64,000 bases of DNA from Dipteris shenzhenensis (lineage: Eukaryota; Polypodiophyta; Polypodiopsida; Gleicheniales), in the NCBI GenBank assembly GCA_047967505.1, contig CM106538.1; one strand, written 5' to 3'. Below, one piece after another: positions 43,437 through 52,218 of the stretch (position 1 is the stretch's first letter; each line of letters starts with the position of its first letter). The translations under genes were made by a program, and so were the position numbers. The notes beneath the pieces were generated by a model. That model was given only the letters and a program-made list of their open reading frames with translations, made no database searches and had not been told where the DNA came from.

Positions 43437-43706
43437 TGTTAGAATTATAGATATAATTCAGCAGTGACCAATGTAATTTAATAAGCTAGTTAGGGGCACT
43501 TTTCCCTCTTTAAGAGGTTTTTTCCCCTAACCGCAGTTAGTTCACTAACTATGGTTAGTGACTACTAAGGTTTTGTCACTACGACAAAACCTTATCTCTC
43601 ACTCATTGAGTTGTACTCTACACACTCTTCTATTGCAACTCAGCTTTCGGCTTCCAAGCTTTCAGCTCTCACTCTCTTGCTGTCTCTCACTGCCCATTTT
43701 CTCACA
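43437..43706 (+). repeat. Copia-2 5' LTR, rich in perfect palindromes
   Basis: 270 bp. Five hairpins occur in the first 157 bp: GAATTATAGATATAATTC (43442-43459), CCTCTTTAAGAGG (43505-43517), CTAACCGCAGTTAG (43527-43540), CACTAACTATGGTTAGTG (43543-43560), and an 11-bp arm AAGGTTTTGTC with its complement GACAAAACCTT around ACTAC (43567-43593). Confidence 0.96.
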
Positions 43707-43708
43707 TT

Positions 43709-43720
43709 TGGTATCAGAGC
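43709..43720 (+). other. Copia-2 primer binding site
   Basis: TGGTATCAGAGC, two bases after the LTR end. Confidence 0.95.
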
Positions 43721-44783
43721 ATTTGATCCCGCTCCCTGCTTCTTCCGTGTTCAGCTCCAGCCTATAGCTTGCCGTACTGCTCCAGCTGCATCCGTACCTT
43801 CCGTTCATGCAGACTCGAAATTCGTACCGTACCTGCTCGTCGTACATCGCGTACCGTACCTATCATAACTTACCTGCGTAAGTACCGTAACATCCGTACA
43901 TCGCGTCCGTATCGTACCGTACCTGTCGTACCATACCGTCCGTACAGCTCGCAGAGGTTGTCCGTACATCACGTCCGTACTTTGCCGTACCAGTCGTACA
44001 GCTCGCTGTCTTCGTCCGTACCAGCACATGCGTCATCCGTACTGTCAGCCGTATAGTACTTCCTTACTGTCAGCCGTACAGTACTTCCGTACAGCAGGTA
44101 GTCCTTTGATTTCGTACAGCAGAACCTCGCAGGTGATCTTTGGCAGGCGCATTTTGCAGACAGCCATTGTTTGGCTCAGTTTTTTGGGAGTACATTTGGG
44201 GCATTTTGTTTGTTGCAGACACTGCAATCATTTTGTAGCTTCGGAGCTACACTTGGAGCAAACATTGCAGATTTGGTCTGAAATTTGGGGCTTTCTGCTG
44301 AAATTGCAAAATTTGGGGCTTTCAGTACTTCTGCCCCTATCTGGTTGCAATTTAAAGCTCGAAATTTGGGGCTTTCAGTTCTGCAGTACAATTTCTTGAA
44401 GAAATTTGGGGATTTTGTAATTACACTGCAATCTCGCAGTGAAATTTGGGGCTTTTGCAAACAGAGCGCAATTCTTGCAACATTTTGGGCTTTTGATCAA
44501 TTTGCCCCTTTCCGGTTGCAATTTCAGGCCTATTTTGGGGCTTTTGTGTTGGGAGAGCAATTTCTGGAGTTTTCAGTTCATACTGCCTTTCTTGGAGTGT
44601 TTTGCAGCACTTTTGGCATTTTGGAGAGTTTTTGATGCTTGGACAGATTTCTGACAGTGCAAGTACAGAAATCTGAGTTGCATTTACAGCAAGTACTTGG
44701 CTGTGTTTTTTTTTTGGGAGTTGTGCATTTCATTCCCAGTAAGGGAATTCAGTTTTGTATCTACTTAAATCTCTTTCTCAGAT
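43721..44783 (+). repeat. Copia-2 leader: GTAC array then TTTGGGGCTTT array
   Basis: From about 43770 to 44110 the leader is made of CCGTAC, TCGTAC and GTACAGC words. From 44160 to 44640 it repeats AAATTTGGGGCTTT(T/C) at least seven times. Copia-3 has the same two blocks in the same order. No gene is present. Confidence 0.85.
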
Positions 44784-45710
44784 ATGGCCCAGCAAAATCA
44801 GAATGACTTCCAGTTCGGTGGTCTTTCACAGGAAGACAAGTTGGATGGTACCAACTACTCCCTCTGGAGTTTTATGGTACGCAATATTCTGATTTCTCGC
44901 AATTTATGGGATTATGTGAATGGGGGTGAGATCCGACCAGCAGGTATGGCACCTAATACCCCTCCTCAGCAAGGAGGTGGAAGAGGTCGTGCACAAGGGG
45001 CAGCTGCAGAACAAGTTGTTGGTGCAGCTATAGCCACTACTGCAGAGCAGAAGAGATGGGATTCACGGGATGCCTTAGCTTTGTCATGCATCTCTCTTTC
45101 AGTGAAAAGATTTATCATTCCGCATATCCGGTCGAGTAAGACCTCCAAGGCAGCGTGGGATATTTTAGAAAGCATGTATGCAGCCCGGAATGATGCAAGG
45201 GTATCTTTCTTGAAAAGAGAGTTAAGTAATACACATATGGAAGAGGGTGACTCCATGTCAGTCCACCTCACAAAGCTTCAGGATCTCAGAGAGCAATTGT
45301 TAAATATAGATGAAATTATTCCTGATTCAGAGATGATTACAACCACTCTGAATTCTCTTCCTGAGTCTTATCTCAGCTTTCATACCTCGCTGAACTTATC
45401 ATTGAGGGGGGGTGCAAATCCTCTCACTTTTCATGAGTTGATAGGACTTCTGCTTCAGGAAGAGCAGACCAGGAAAAACTTGGCTTCACGTGCAGGTGAA
45501 CAAGCCATGCTCTCAAAGTTTAAATAAAAAACAAAGGGACAGGCAAAGACATCAGTAAATCAGCCTTCCAGTGGGTCAGGACAGCCTTCACAAAAGGCTA
45601 AAAATGATGCAAGTAAGCCCAAGAAGAAGGGTTTTTGTCACTACTGCAAAAAGCCAGGTCATCACATTGCAGAATGCAGGAAAAGGCTTGCAAAAGAGAA
45701 GAAAAACAGC
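44784..45710 (+). pseudogene. Copia-2 gag
   Basis: A start at 44784 (MAQQNQNDFQFGGLSQEDKL) runs through DGTNYSLWSFMVRNILISRN, SLSVKRFIIPHIRSSKTSKA and LQDLREQLLNIDEIIPDSEM. A TAA at 45525-45527 ends the frame early. Downstream, in the same frame or a shifted one, is the zinc knuckle CHYCKKPGHHIAEC at 45636-45677. Up to the stop 247 residues are intact. Confidence 0.9.
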
Positions 45711-45716
45711 TCCGGT

Positions 45717-47204
45717 ATGGCTGTTTCAGATTCAGCTCCTCATGCATCTGACAGTGGGGATGCTGCAGCCAACTTTGTTGGACAGGATTATGCCTTTTTA
45801 TCTTGCATTTCAGATTCTAGGCTGGCTGCTCCAGATGCTCGGGATAGTACAGCCACTTGCAGTGATGATACATATGCATTTTTGACTTGCAGTTATGACT
45901 CTTCTACGGATGCATTTGCTTTCAGTGTCAATGAAACACTGAACACTTGGTATTTTGACAGCGGTGCATCCAAGCACATCACTTCTAGGAAGTGTCTTTT
46001 TACTTCCTTGCATCCACCTCCCGTTGGTAAGAAAGTCACTTGTGCCAACAACTCATCATATTTAGTGCGTGGCACAGGAGATGTTGAGCTCACTGCCATT
46101 GATGGCTCAATTTTCAGACTTTCAGATGTCTTATATGTGCCTGGTATAACCAAAAATCTTCTTTCAGTGTCCACTCTTAACAGAGCTGGATTTCAGGTCA
46201 TCTTTGAGGATGACAAATGTGCTGTCCGAGACAGGGAAGATGACTATGCCTTAAGGTTATCTGGTACTCTGTTGCGTGGGCTTTTTCAGCTGGATCTTTT
46301 TGAGAAAAGAGCAGCCCATGCTCTTGAGTTTCTACCCCTACAGCTGCCATGCAGAATGCAGAATTATGGCATGCCCGATATGGCCACATGCATTACAACA
46401 GCTTGATGACACTTCAGAAGTATTCCATTGTCTTGCATTGCCACCTCTTGAGATACCTCCACCACATGCCTGTGAAGGGTGCATTTTGGGCAAGATGCAT
46501 TGATTTCCCTTCAAGAAGGATGGTTTAGTTAAAGCTGTCCGCAAATTACCGCTTATACACAGTGATGTCTGTGGTCCCATGAGGACTTCATCATTGGGCG
46601 GTCATCTCTACTTCGTTACATTTATTGATGATTACTCCAATTTCACTTGGGTTTTTGGGCTGAAACGCAAATCAGAAGTATTCACGGTGTTTAAACACTT
46701 TTCAGCCATGGTTGAAAATGAAACGGGACTCAAGATACAGACATTGCGCACAGATAGAGGTGGGGAATACTTGTCTGCAGAATTTGATGCTTTTCTGAAA
46801 GGCAAAGGTATTGTGCATCAGCTCACAGTCACAGGCTGACCCCTCAGCAAAATGGCAAAGCTGAGAGGAAAAATAGAACTCTCATGGAGATGGACAAATG
46901 TATGCCGAAAAGCAAACACATGCCTCACAAATTCTGGCTTAAGGGTTTGATGTGTGCCAATTACATTTTGAATCGGGCTCCCACTAAGGCTTTAAAAACA
47001 AAAACTCCTTATGAGGTCTGGAATGATAGAAAGCCTTTAGTGGATCAGTTCCGAGTCTTTGGATGCCTTGCTTATGCTCATGTGCCAGTTGAATTTAGAC
47101 ACAAGTTGTCAGATAAAGCCATCAAGTGCATATTTGTTGGGTACAGTGCAGAAAGCAAGGGGTACCGTCTCTACAATCCTGCTACACGCAAGATCAAGAT
47201 CTAA
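45717..47204 (+). pseudogene. Copia-2 protease and integrase
   Basis: The protease has WYFDSGASKHIT with DSGA at 45957-45968 and VLYVPGITKNLLSVS. The gag-pre-integrase histidines (ELWHARYGHM) are near 46365 and the cysteines (CEGCILGKMH) near 46470. Integrase has HSDVCGPM, TDRGGEYLS and, after a one-base shift near 46838, QQNGKAERKNRTLMEM with the catalytic glutamate. A TGA follows GKMH at 46501-46503. The frameshift near 46400-46430 and the one in the core prevent a complete protein. Confidence 0.9.
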
Positions 47205-47369
47205 TATTTTCTGAAAATTCAGCTCACACTCAGGCTAAATTTCAAATGCCTTCGTCTTCAGAGGATGTCTTTGAGGGGTTGCTACCCATTGCCTTGGGTT
47301 CCCCTGCTGATTTTTCTGATGCAAATCAGAATTTACAGCAACCTCCAAATGCTTTAGTTCCGCCACAGG

Positions 47370-49094
47370 ATGTCTTGGCCCCTCCACAGGCAGTGGAACA
47401 TGCAAGAAATTGCAGACATACATGCAGCAAAAACAGTCCCAAACTGGCTGTTACAGACTCTCAGGGAGAGTAAAATTGATGCTCCGTTACTTGGCAGGAC
47501 TCGCAGTGCAGCAAGGCACATGGAAGGTGCTAATTCAGTGGAATCAGCATATGCAGGTACTCTTCTTGATGAGGAGGAACCTGCCACATTCGAAGAGGCA
47601 AAGGACAATGTGCATTGGATGAATGCCATGCACGATGAGTTGCAGTCCATTGCAAAAAATCAGACTTGGGATGTGGGTAAACATGCCATTGGCACACGAT
47701 GGGTTTTCAAGGTCAAACGGAAGCCAGATGGCTCCATTGACAGATGTAAGGCAATGCTGGTTGCTAAAGGCTATGCTCAGAAAAAGGGCATAGATTATGA
47801 GGAGACATTCGCTCCTACATCCCGGATGACCACCATCCGATCAGTTATTGCAATGGCTGCACATTTTGAGTGGAATGTTCATTAGTTGGACATAAAAACA
47901 GCCTTCTTAAATGGGGACTTGCTGGAAGAGGTGTATGTCAAACAACCTCCGGGCTTTGAAATTACAGCAAATGCACTTCAAGTATGCAAGCTCAACAAAG
48001 CTTTATATGGGCTGAAACAGGCCCCTCGTGCATGGTATGCCAAGATCCATGCCTTTTTGACCAGCAAGGGGCTGCACAATAGTCCTACTGAGAGCACCCT
48101 CTACATCAAGATGGATGGGGGGGAAATTTTAGTCATCCTTCTTTATGTCGATGACTTACTGCTCACAGGGTCCAATGAAGACAAAATTGCAGATTTCAAA
48201 GCTGATTTGCAGACCAACTTTGACATGTCAGATTTGGGGCTGCTTCACTTTTATTTGGGGATCCAGTTCTCTCATGAGAGACGTGGCACTGTTATGTCTC
48301 AATCCAAGTATGTTCAAAAACTCTTGGACAGATTTAACATGCATGATTGTAAGCCCATAGCCACTCCCATGGAGCCGGGGCTGAAACTCACAATGCATGA
48401 TGCAGGAGAATTAGTTGATGCCACACTTTACAGTCAGGCTGTTGGATGCCTCATATATCTCTGCAACACTAGACTTGATATTCAGTTTGCAGTATCTCAA
48501 GTGAGCAGGTACATGCACATCCCAAAAACTATGCATTGGCAGGCAGTTAAGCGCATCTTCCGTTATTTGCAGGGCACGAAGTCTTTTGGCTTGCTATTTC
48601 CCAGGGGGGGTGACTTGCAGATGCATGCCCACAGTGATTCAGATTGGGCTGGTGATTATGACACTAGGCAGTCCACTAGTGGCAATTGTTTCTTTTTGGG
48701 TAAATCTTGCATTTCCTGGCTGAGCAAGAAACAATCTACAGTGGCTACCTCATCATGTGAAGCTGAGTACAGGGCAGCTTTCAGAGCAACAGTTGAATGT
48801 GTCTGGCTGCGACGTCTATTTGCTGATCTTCATCTGTCTTTGGATGGTCCTTCTCCAATTCTCATTGATAGTCAGAGTGCCATTGCAGTGGCAAAGAATC
48901 TAGTGTTTCATGCTCGCACGAAGCACATTGAGGTTCACTATCACTACGTTAGAGAGAAGTTGCATGCAGGAGAGATCAGTATGATCTTTGTGTCCACACA
49001 TGACAACGTTGCAGATATTTTCACCAAAGCACTACCACGTGAAAAGTTTGAGGCATTTCGCAGTGCCCTGAACTTATATCCGTTTGGTGATTGA
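47370..49094 (+). pseudogene. Copia-2 reverse transcriptase and RNase H
   Basis: Almost intact: [64 protein letters not shown] at 48144-48155, and RNase H with HSDSDWAGDYDTRQSTSGN, SSCEAEYRAAFRATVECVWL and ARTKHIEVHYHYVRE, ending LYPFGD at 49094. Its single stop is TAG at 47883-47885 just before LDIKTAF; Copia-1 has CAG (Gln) at this codon (5599-5601). About five residues are missing before GKHAIGT. It could have been active recently. Confidence 0.93.
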
Positions 49095-49129
49095 TCAGCC
49101 TTGTACATGACATTGGCACTGCAGGGGGA

Positions 49130-49397
49130 TGTTAGAATTATAGATATAATTCAGCAGTGACCAATGTAATTTAATAAGCTAGTTAGGGGCACTTTTCCCT
49201 CTTTAAGAGGTTTTTCCCCCTAACCGTAGTTAGTTCACTAACTATGGTTAGTGACTACTAAGGTTTTGTCACTAGGACAAAACCTTATCTCACTCATTGA
49301 GTTGTACTCTACACACTCTTCTATTGCAACTCAGCTTTCAGCTTCCAAGCTTTCATCTCTCACTCTTTTGCTCTCTCTCACTGTCCATTTTCTCACA
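49130..49397 (+). repeat. Copia-2 3' LTR
   Basis: 268 bp. It keeps all five palindromes of the 5' LTR; the CTAAC/GTTAG hairpin loop has changed from CGCA to CGTA while its arms are unchanged. It is followed by the target duplication TCGGT. Confidence 0.96.
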
Positions 49398-49800
49398 TCG
49401 GTGGCATGAAAGTGGCTTTCAAATGCTCCACGAATTTAGCCCATTCATGAATAGGCTCTTTTCCTGTCTGTGACAAGGACCACCACATTAGAGCATGCTT
49501 CTATAGATGCAATGTGGCAAGAGCAAGCTTATCTTGCTCGGTCTTGTGTTGATGGCCAAAGTATAGCTCAAAATGGCGAATCCAATTGAGGATTTTGTCA
49601 GCCTTCTTTGCCCCATCATATTTGGGGAACTCAATTCTCTCTCGTGCTTGGAATTTGGACCTCTTAGAAGGGGTACTCAACTCTTCATCCCCGAAGTTTA
49701 AAGTCCTCTTAGTCCCTAATGACAGTGATACTCTCTCATCCTCAGTGTCGGAATCAATGGAAGAATTAGACGGGGGGGAGGAGTTCTCAGAGGAGGAAGT
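49398..49800 (-). pseudogene. Gypsy-2 gag N-terminal part
   Basis: The minus strand encodes an acidic serine-rich start (SSIDSDTEDERVSLSLGTKR), then RERIEFPKYDGAKKADKILN, WIRHFELYFGHQHKTEQDKL, ALATLHL and GKEPIHEWAKFVEHLKATFM. This is a Ty3-type gag capsid domain. One TAG replaces a codon after ALATLHL. The frame reads PP at the Copia-2 boundary and resumes as RHEENLTFPWERF on the far side. Confidence 0.88.
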
Positions 49801-49863
49801 TTACATGATGGGGGTGTCTCCGACCCCGCCACCTGCAGAAACGGTAACAGCTAGTCCTCAATA

Positions 49864-50066
49864 GCTTGAATCTATGCTTTCCCCAGACCTCACTCCAAGT
49901 GAGAAAGATGAGTTCCTAGAAATGTTCAAAGATTTCCCTGACCTCTTCGCAACTAGCTACCACCACCTTCTCCATGTGATTGCCATAGAGCACAAGATAG
50001 AGCTGAAGCCTGATGCGAAGCCTGTGGCTCAGAAGTATCGGAGATTAGGGCCCCTACAGATCGATG
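49864..50066 (+). pseudogene. Gypsy pol fragment in opposite orientation
   Basis: On the + strand the sequence encodes SPDLTPSEKDEFLEMFKDFP, DLFATSYHHLL and HKIELKPDAKPVAQKYRRLG, the stretch just before the RT of Ty3-type elements (..EFPDLFA.SY.D..G..P...H.I.L.PDAKPV.QR.RR..). It lies where the Gypsy-2 leader and gag start should be, but on the other strand. It differs from the matching part of Gypsy-2 itself and so comes from another family. Confidence 0.75.
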
Positions 50067-50074
50067 CTTTGTGC

Positions 50075-50143
50075 GCAAAGCATACAAATTATATGATTCC
50101 GTCAACCGCAAGGTCATTATCTCTAGAGATGTAATCTTTGATG
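50075..50143 (+). pseudogene. Copia fragment (integrase-RT junction)
   Basis: About 69 bp encode KAYKLYDSVNRKVIISRDVI and FDEM, the conserved motif near the end of Copia integrase (GYRLYDP...K..ISRDV.FDE). It directly follows the Gypsy pol fragment on the same strand and directly precedes the Gypsy-2 right LTR. Confidence 0.75.
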
Positions 50144-50639
50144 AAATGTGTGCAATGCATGCATAATTTGAATGCCGATTGGCCCTCCAATGGGGAAGAG
50201 CGCCCTCGTGAGAGTACTTGTTTCTTTTTCGACCTACATGCAAGGTGGGAGAGAGATGACGGATGATTGCAATGTGGTAGAGAGAATGCTACATGAGATT
50301 TCCAATGAAAGGGTGATACCCTTTCATTAATGTCCCTTGAGATCACTGAAGTTCCATCTTCCCATTTACACCTACCCTTATCCTATGACCCATGCACCTA
50401 CCATTCAATGCATTCTAATGCACCCTTTCCCTTTCCTATTGCCCCTAGGACCTAGACACGTGTATGCACATCTTTATTACTAATCATTGGTCAATGTTAC
50501 ATAGTTTTGGAGGTACTATTTACACCGCTTGATCGATCATAAATTCAAACATATAACCGCACCATCAAATTGGCGCCTAACAATAATAAGGTTCTAATGA
50601 CTATTAATTAACTAAATAATCATTTCTCTTGTCATGACA
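50144..50639 (-). repeat. Gypsy-2 right LTR (5' LTR), missing its last 30 bp
   Basis: Matches 39845-40338 closely and ends GTCATGACA. The terminal piece TGTGAAGATCC and the primer site are absent, replaced by the Copia fragment. So it could not prime reverse transcription in its present state. Confidence 0.88.
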
Positions 50640-50841
50640 GATGCTTGTTAGGCTTCATAGCGCTTAGGAAAATAACCCTTCCTAGTACCTGCAACAATTA
50701 ATTAAAGCGCACCACCATGGCACCTATTATTTGTTAGCGCTTTGCATGCAAATAATACACTGTGGACTAATTCTAGTCACGGTGGGCGTCCCCATTGAAC
50801 ACGTGCACACATAACAAATATATAAATATATTTATTATTTG
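50640..50841. other. Flank between Gypsy-2 LTR and hairpin array
   Basis: Non-coding. It contains the hairpin GACTAATTCTAGTC (50765-50778; arms GACTA/TAGTC) followed by GTGGGCGTCCCCAT (50782-50795), shared with the 34.9 kb site. It then becomes AT-rich (TATAAATATATTTATT). Confidence 0.5.
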
Positions 50842-51083
50842 GTTGACCGGAGTCAACGCTCTTGATCATAATTAAGGGTCTTTGACCAAGGGTTGAGGCG
50901 CCTTAACTATAGCCAAGTCTCTCCAACCGAAGTTGGCACATCTTGGGTAACCGCAGTTAACCTTCTTGGTATAAACCAAGTCTTCCTGATCGAAATCAGG
51001 CTCACTTGACCGAAGTGAAGTATCTTTGACCGTAGTCATTTCTTTGACCAATAGAAAAACTCTTTTGACCATAATTAACCTAG
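50842..51083. repeat. Array of about 12 short hairpins with W-box arms
   Basis: Units begin near 50842, 50861, 50879, 50901, 50923, 50946, 50965, 50985, 51005, 51024, 51041 and 51062, a period of about 20 bp. The best units are a 5-6 bp arm, a 4-base loop and the complementary arm: GTTGAC-CGGA-GTCAAC, CCAAC-CGAA-GTTGG, CTTGGT-ATAA-ACCAAG, CCTGAT-CGAA-ATCAGG. Arms differ between units but stay complementary; loops are often CGNA. TTGACC, the W-box core, occurs about six times. Units 3, 4, 11 and 12 are degenerate. Confidence 0.75.
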
Positions 51084-51650
51084 ATGGAGAACTCTTTAAT
51101 TATGATCGCATTATCACATCTAGCTTCGTGTTCTTTAATCTCTGCTTGAATATCAGACTTACTTGCTTTGGTGTCGACTTCCACAGTCACTTGCTTCTTA
51201 GCAGTTTGTACTTCAATGTGAACAAGACCTTTGACTGTAGAGACTAGCTGCGGAGTAGGGGGGGAAATCCTTACAAGATTTTACAGCCTCTTCAATCATT
51301 GCCTGCTTATCAGGCCCTTCTAGAATATCAAGTCGAGCCTTTACTTTTACCAGTTCCAATCGTAGCTCTCTCACTACCTACTGCGGATAAACAATCAGAT
51401 CTTGTTGCCCAAGGATGGGTCGTTTTGAGCCTTCTTGTTGGTAATTTTGTGCATATATAGAGGGTGTCATGGCTGCAACTGTAGAGTACCGAGTCCTGAT
51501 GGAGGTCGAAGGGGGACTTGGAGAGGGTAGGCCAATCCACAATTGGCTGTCTATTGAACCCCCTAGCTTAACCTAACTCCCGGGTTGGGTTGGGGATTTA
51601 GCCCAACTCAAGGTTAGGGTTAGCGTGTTTGTTGCTAGCTGAGGTAACTG
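51084..51650. other. Unassigned sequence, possible gag-like coiled region
   Basis: On the minus strand around 51290-51400 a frame reads VVRELRLELVKVKARLDIL and EGPDKQAMIEEAVKSC, which could be a coiled coil from a retroelement gag. No further domain or LTR supports it. Confidence 0.3.
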
Positions 51651-51654
51651 CTGG

Positions 51655-51850
51655 CTGAGGCAAAGGGCTGACAGGCTGCGCGGAGAGGTACGGACGGAGA
51701 GGTATGGGGAGGTACGTGTTGTTGATGGAGAGGTACGGGCTGCTGATGGGTTGTACGGAGAGGTACGGGCTGCTGATGGGCTGGTACGGGCTACTGACGG
51801 AGAGGTGCGGGCTGTTGTACGGAGGGTTACGGACCTGCTGTACGGGGGGG
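51655..51850. repeat. GTACGG-rich minisatellite
   Basis: Degenerate tandem repeats of about 33 bp based on GAGAGGTACGGGCTGCTGAT and GGTTGTACG. The minus strand would encode ARTSPS repeats. The GTAC content resembles the Copia leaders read in reverse. A short (GA)n follows at 51849-51868. Confidence 0.8.
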
Positions 51851-51862
51851 AGAGAGAGAGAG

Positions 51863-52218
51863 AGAGAGATGTATTAACGTCTACGGGAGGCCTCGTGGGC
51901 CTATGAGAAAGAAAGAAAGAAAGAAAGTTTAAAGTCTTCGGGAGACCGTGAAGGTCTATGAGACTAAAGATAACTGATACAATGAGCATAACGGTGGTGG
52001 TCTCAAAACGGGCCAACCAACCGTTTCTACAAAAAAGAGGTTATGAAGGACTATGTGTCTAGTCCTGATACAAAAAATATGTGTCTACCTCCAGATGATA
52101 CAAAGAAGAAGAAGGGGGGGGGCACAGAAAAGTGGGGCAGAGGGGGGAGATACAGTAGTATACATGTGCAGGTGGTGATCGTCAGAGACCAATCATAGAG
52201 GGGCTGTCAAATGGGAAG
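51863..52218 (-). other. LINE D 3' tail with twin hairpin
   Basis: On the + strand (GAAA)n at 51905-51927 is followed by hairpin 1 GTCTTCGGGAGAC (51934-51946) and, after a short gap, GTCTATGAGAC (51954-51964). The same pair occurs at 60798-60827 and 63818-63847. An older copy is GTCTACGGGAGGC ... GCCTATGAGA at 51874-51901. The element's sense strand is the minus strand, so the tail ends in (CTTT)n. Confidence 0.8.

Larger units (their letters stand above)
43437..49397 (+). mobile_element. Copia-2: full-length Ty1/copia element nested in Gypsy-2 gag
   Basis: LTRs at 43437-43706 and 49130-49397 (TGTTAGAATTATAG ... TTCTCACA) are flanked by the perfect 5-bp target duplication TCGGT (43432-43436 and 49398-49402). 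Primer site, leader, gag, protease, integrase, RT, RNase H and a GCAGGGGGA polypurine tract (49121-49129) are all present. The two LTRs differ at about nine bases and one 2-bp indel, so it is the youngest datable insertion here. Coding parts carry one TAG, one TAA, one TGA and a few frameshifts, so it is probably no longer autonomous. Confidence 0.97.
39815..50639 (-). mobile_element. Gypsy-2: Ty3-type element interrupted by Copia-2
   Basis: Minus-strand element with LTRs at 50144-50639 and 39815-40338. Internal order from right to left is gag start (49800-49403), Copia-2 insertion (43437-49397), rest of gag and protease (43436-42362), RT and RNase H (42504-40876), integrase C-terminus (40865-40491) and polypurine tract. 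The gag reading frame is restored exactly if Copia-2 and one copy of its 5-bp target duplication are removed. The integrase core is missing, and the region between gag and the right LTR is a patchwork. It lies antisense in MED16 intron C-D. Confidence 0.9.

Noticed and set aside
42807-43442. Plus-strand ORF of 211 codons
   Set aside because: It is the antisense shadow of the Gypsy-2 gag, whose minus-strand frame has a zinc knuckle and protease motif.
50842-51083. CRISPR-like array
   Set aside because: Units are about 20 bp, adjacent, variable in sequence and lack constant repeats with unique spacers; context is plant retrotransposons.
51573-52016. Minus-strand ORF of 147 codons with ARTSPS repeats
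   Set aside because: It runs through the LINE D tail and the GTACGG minisatellite and has no conserved domain.
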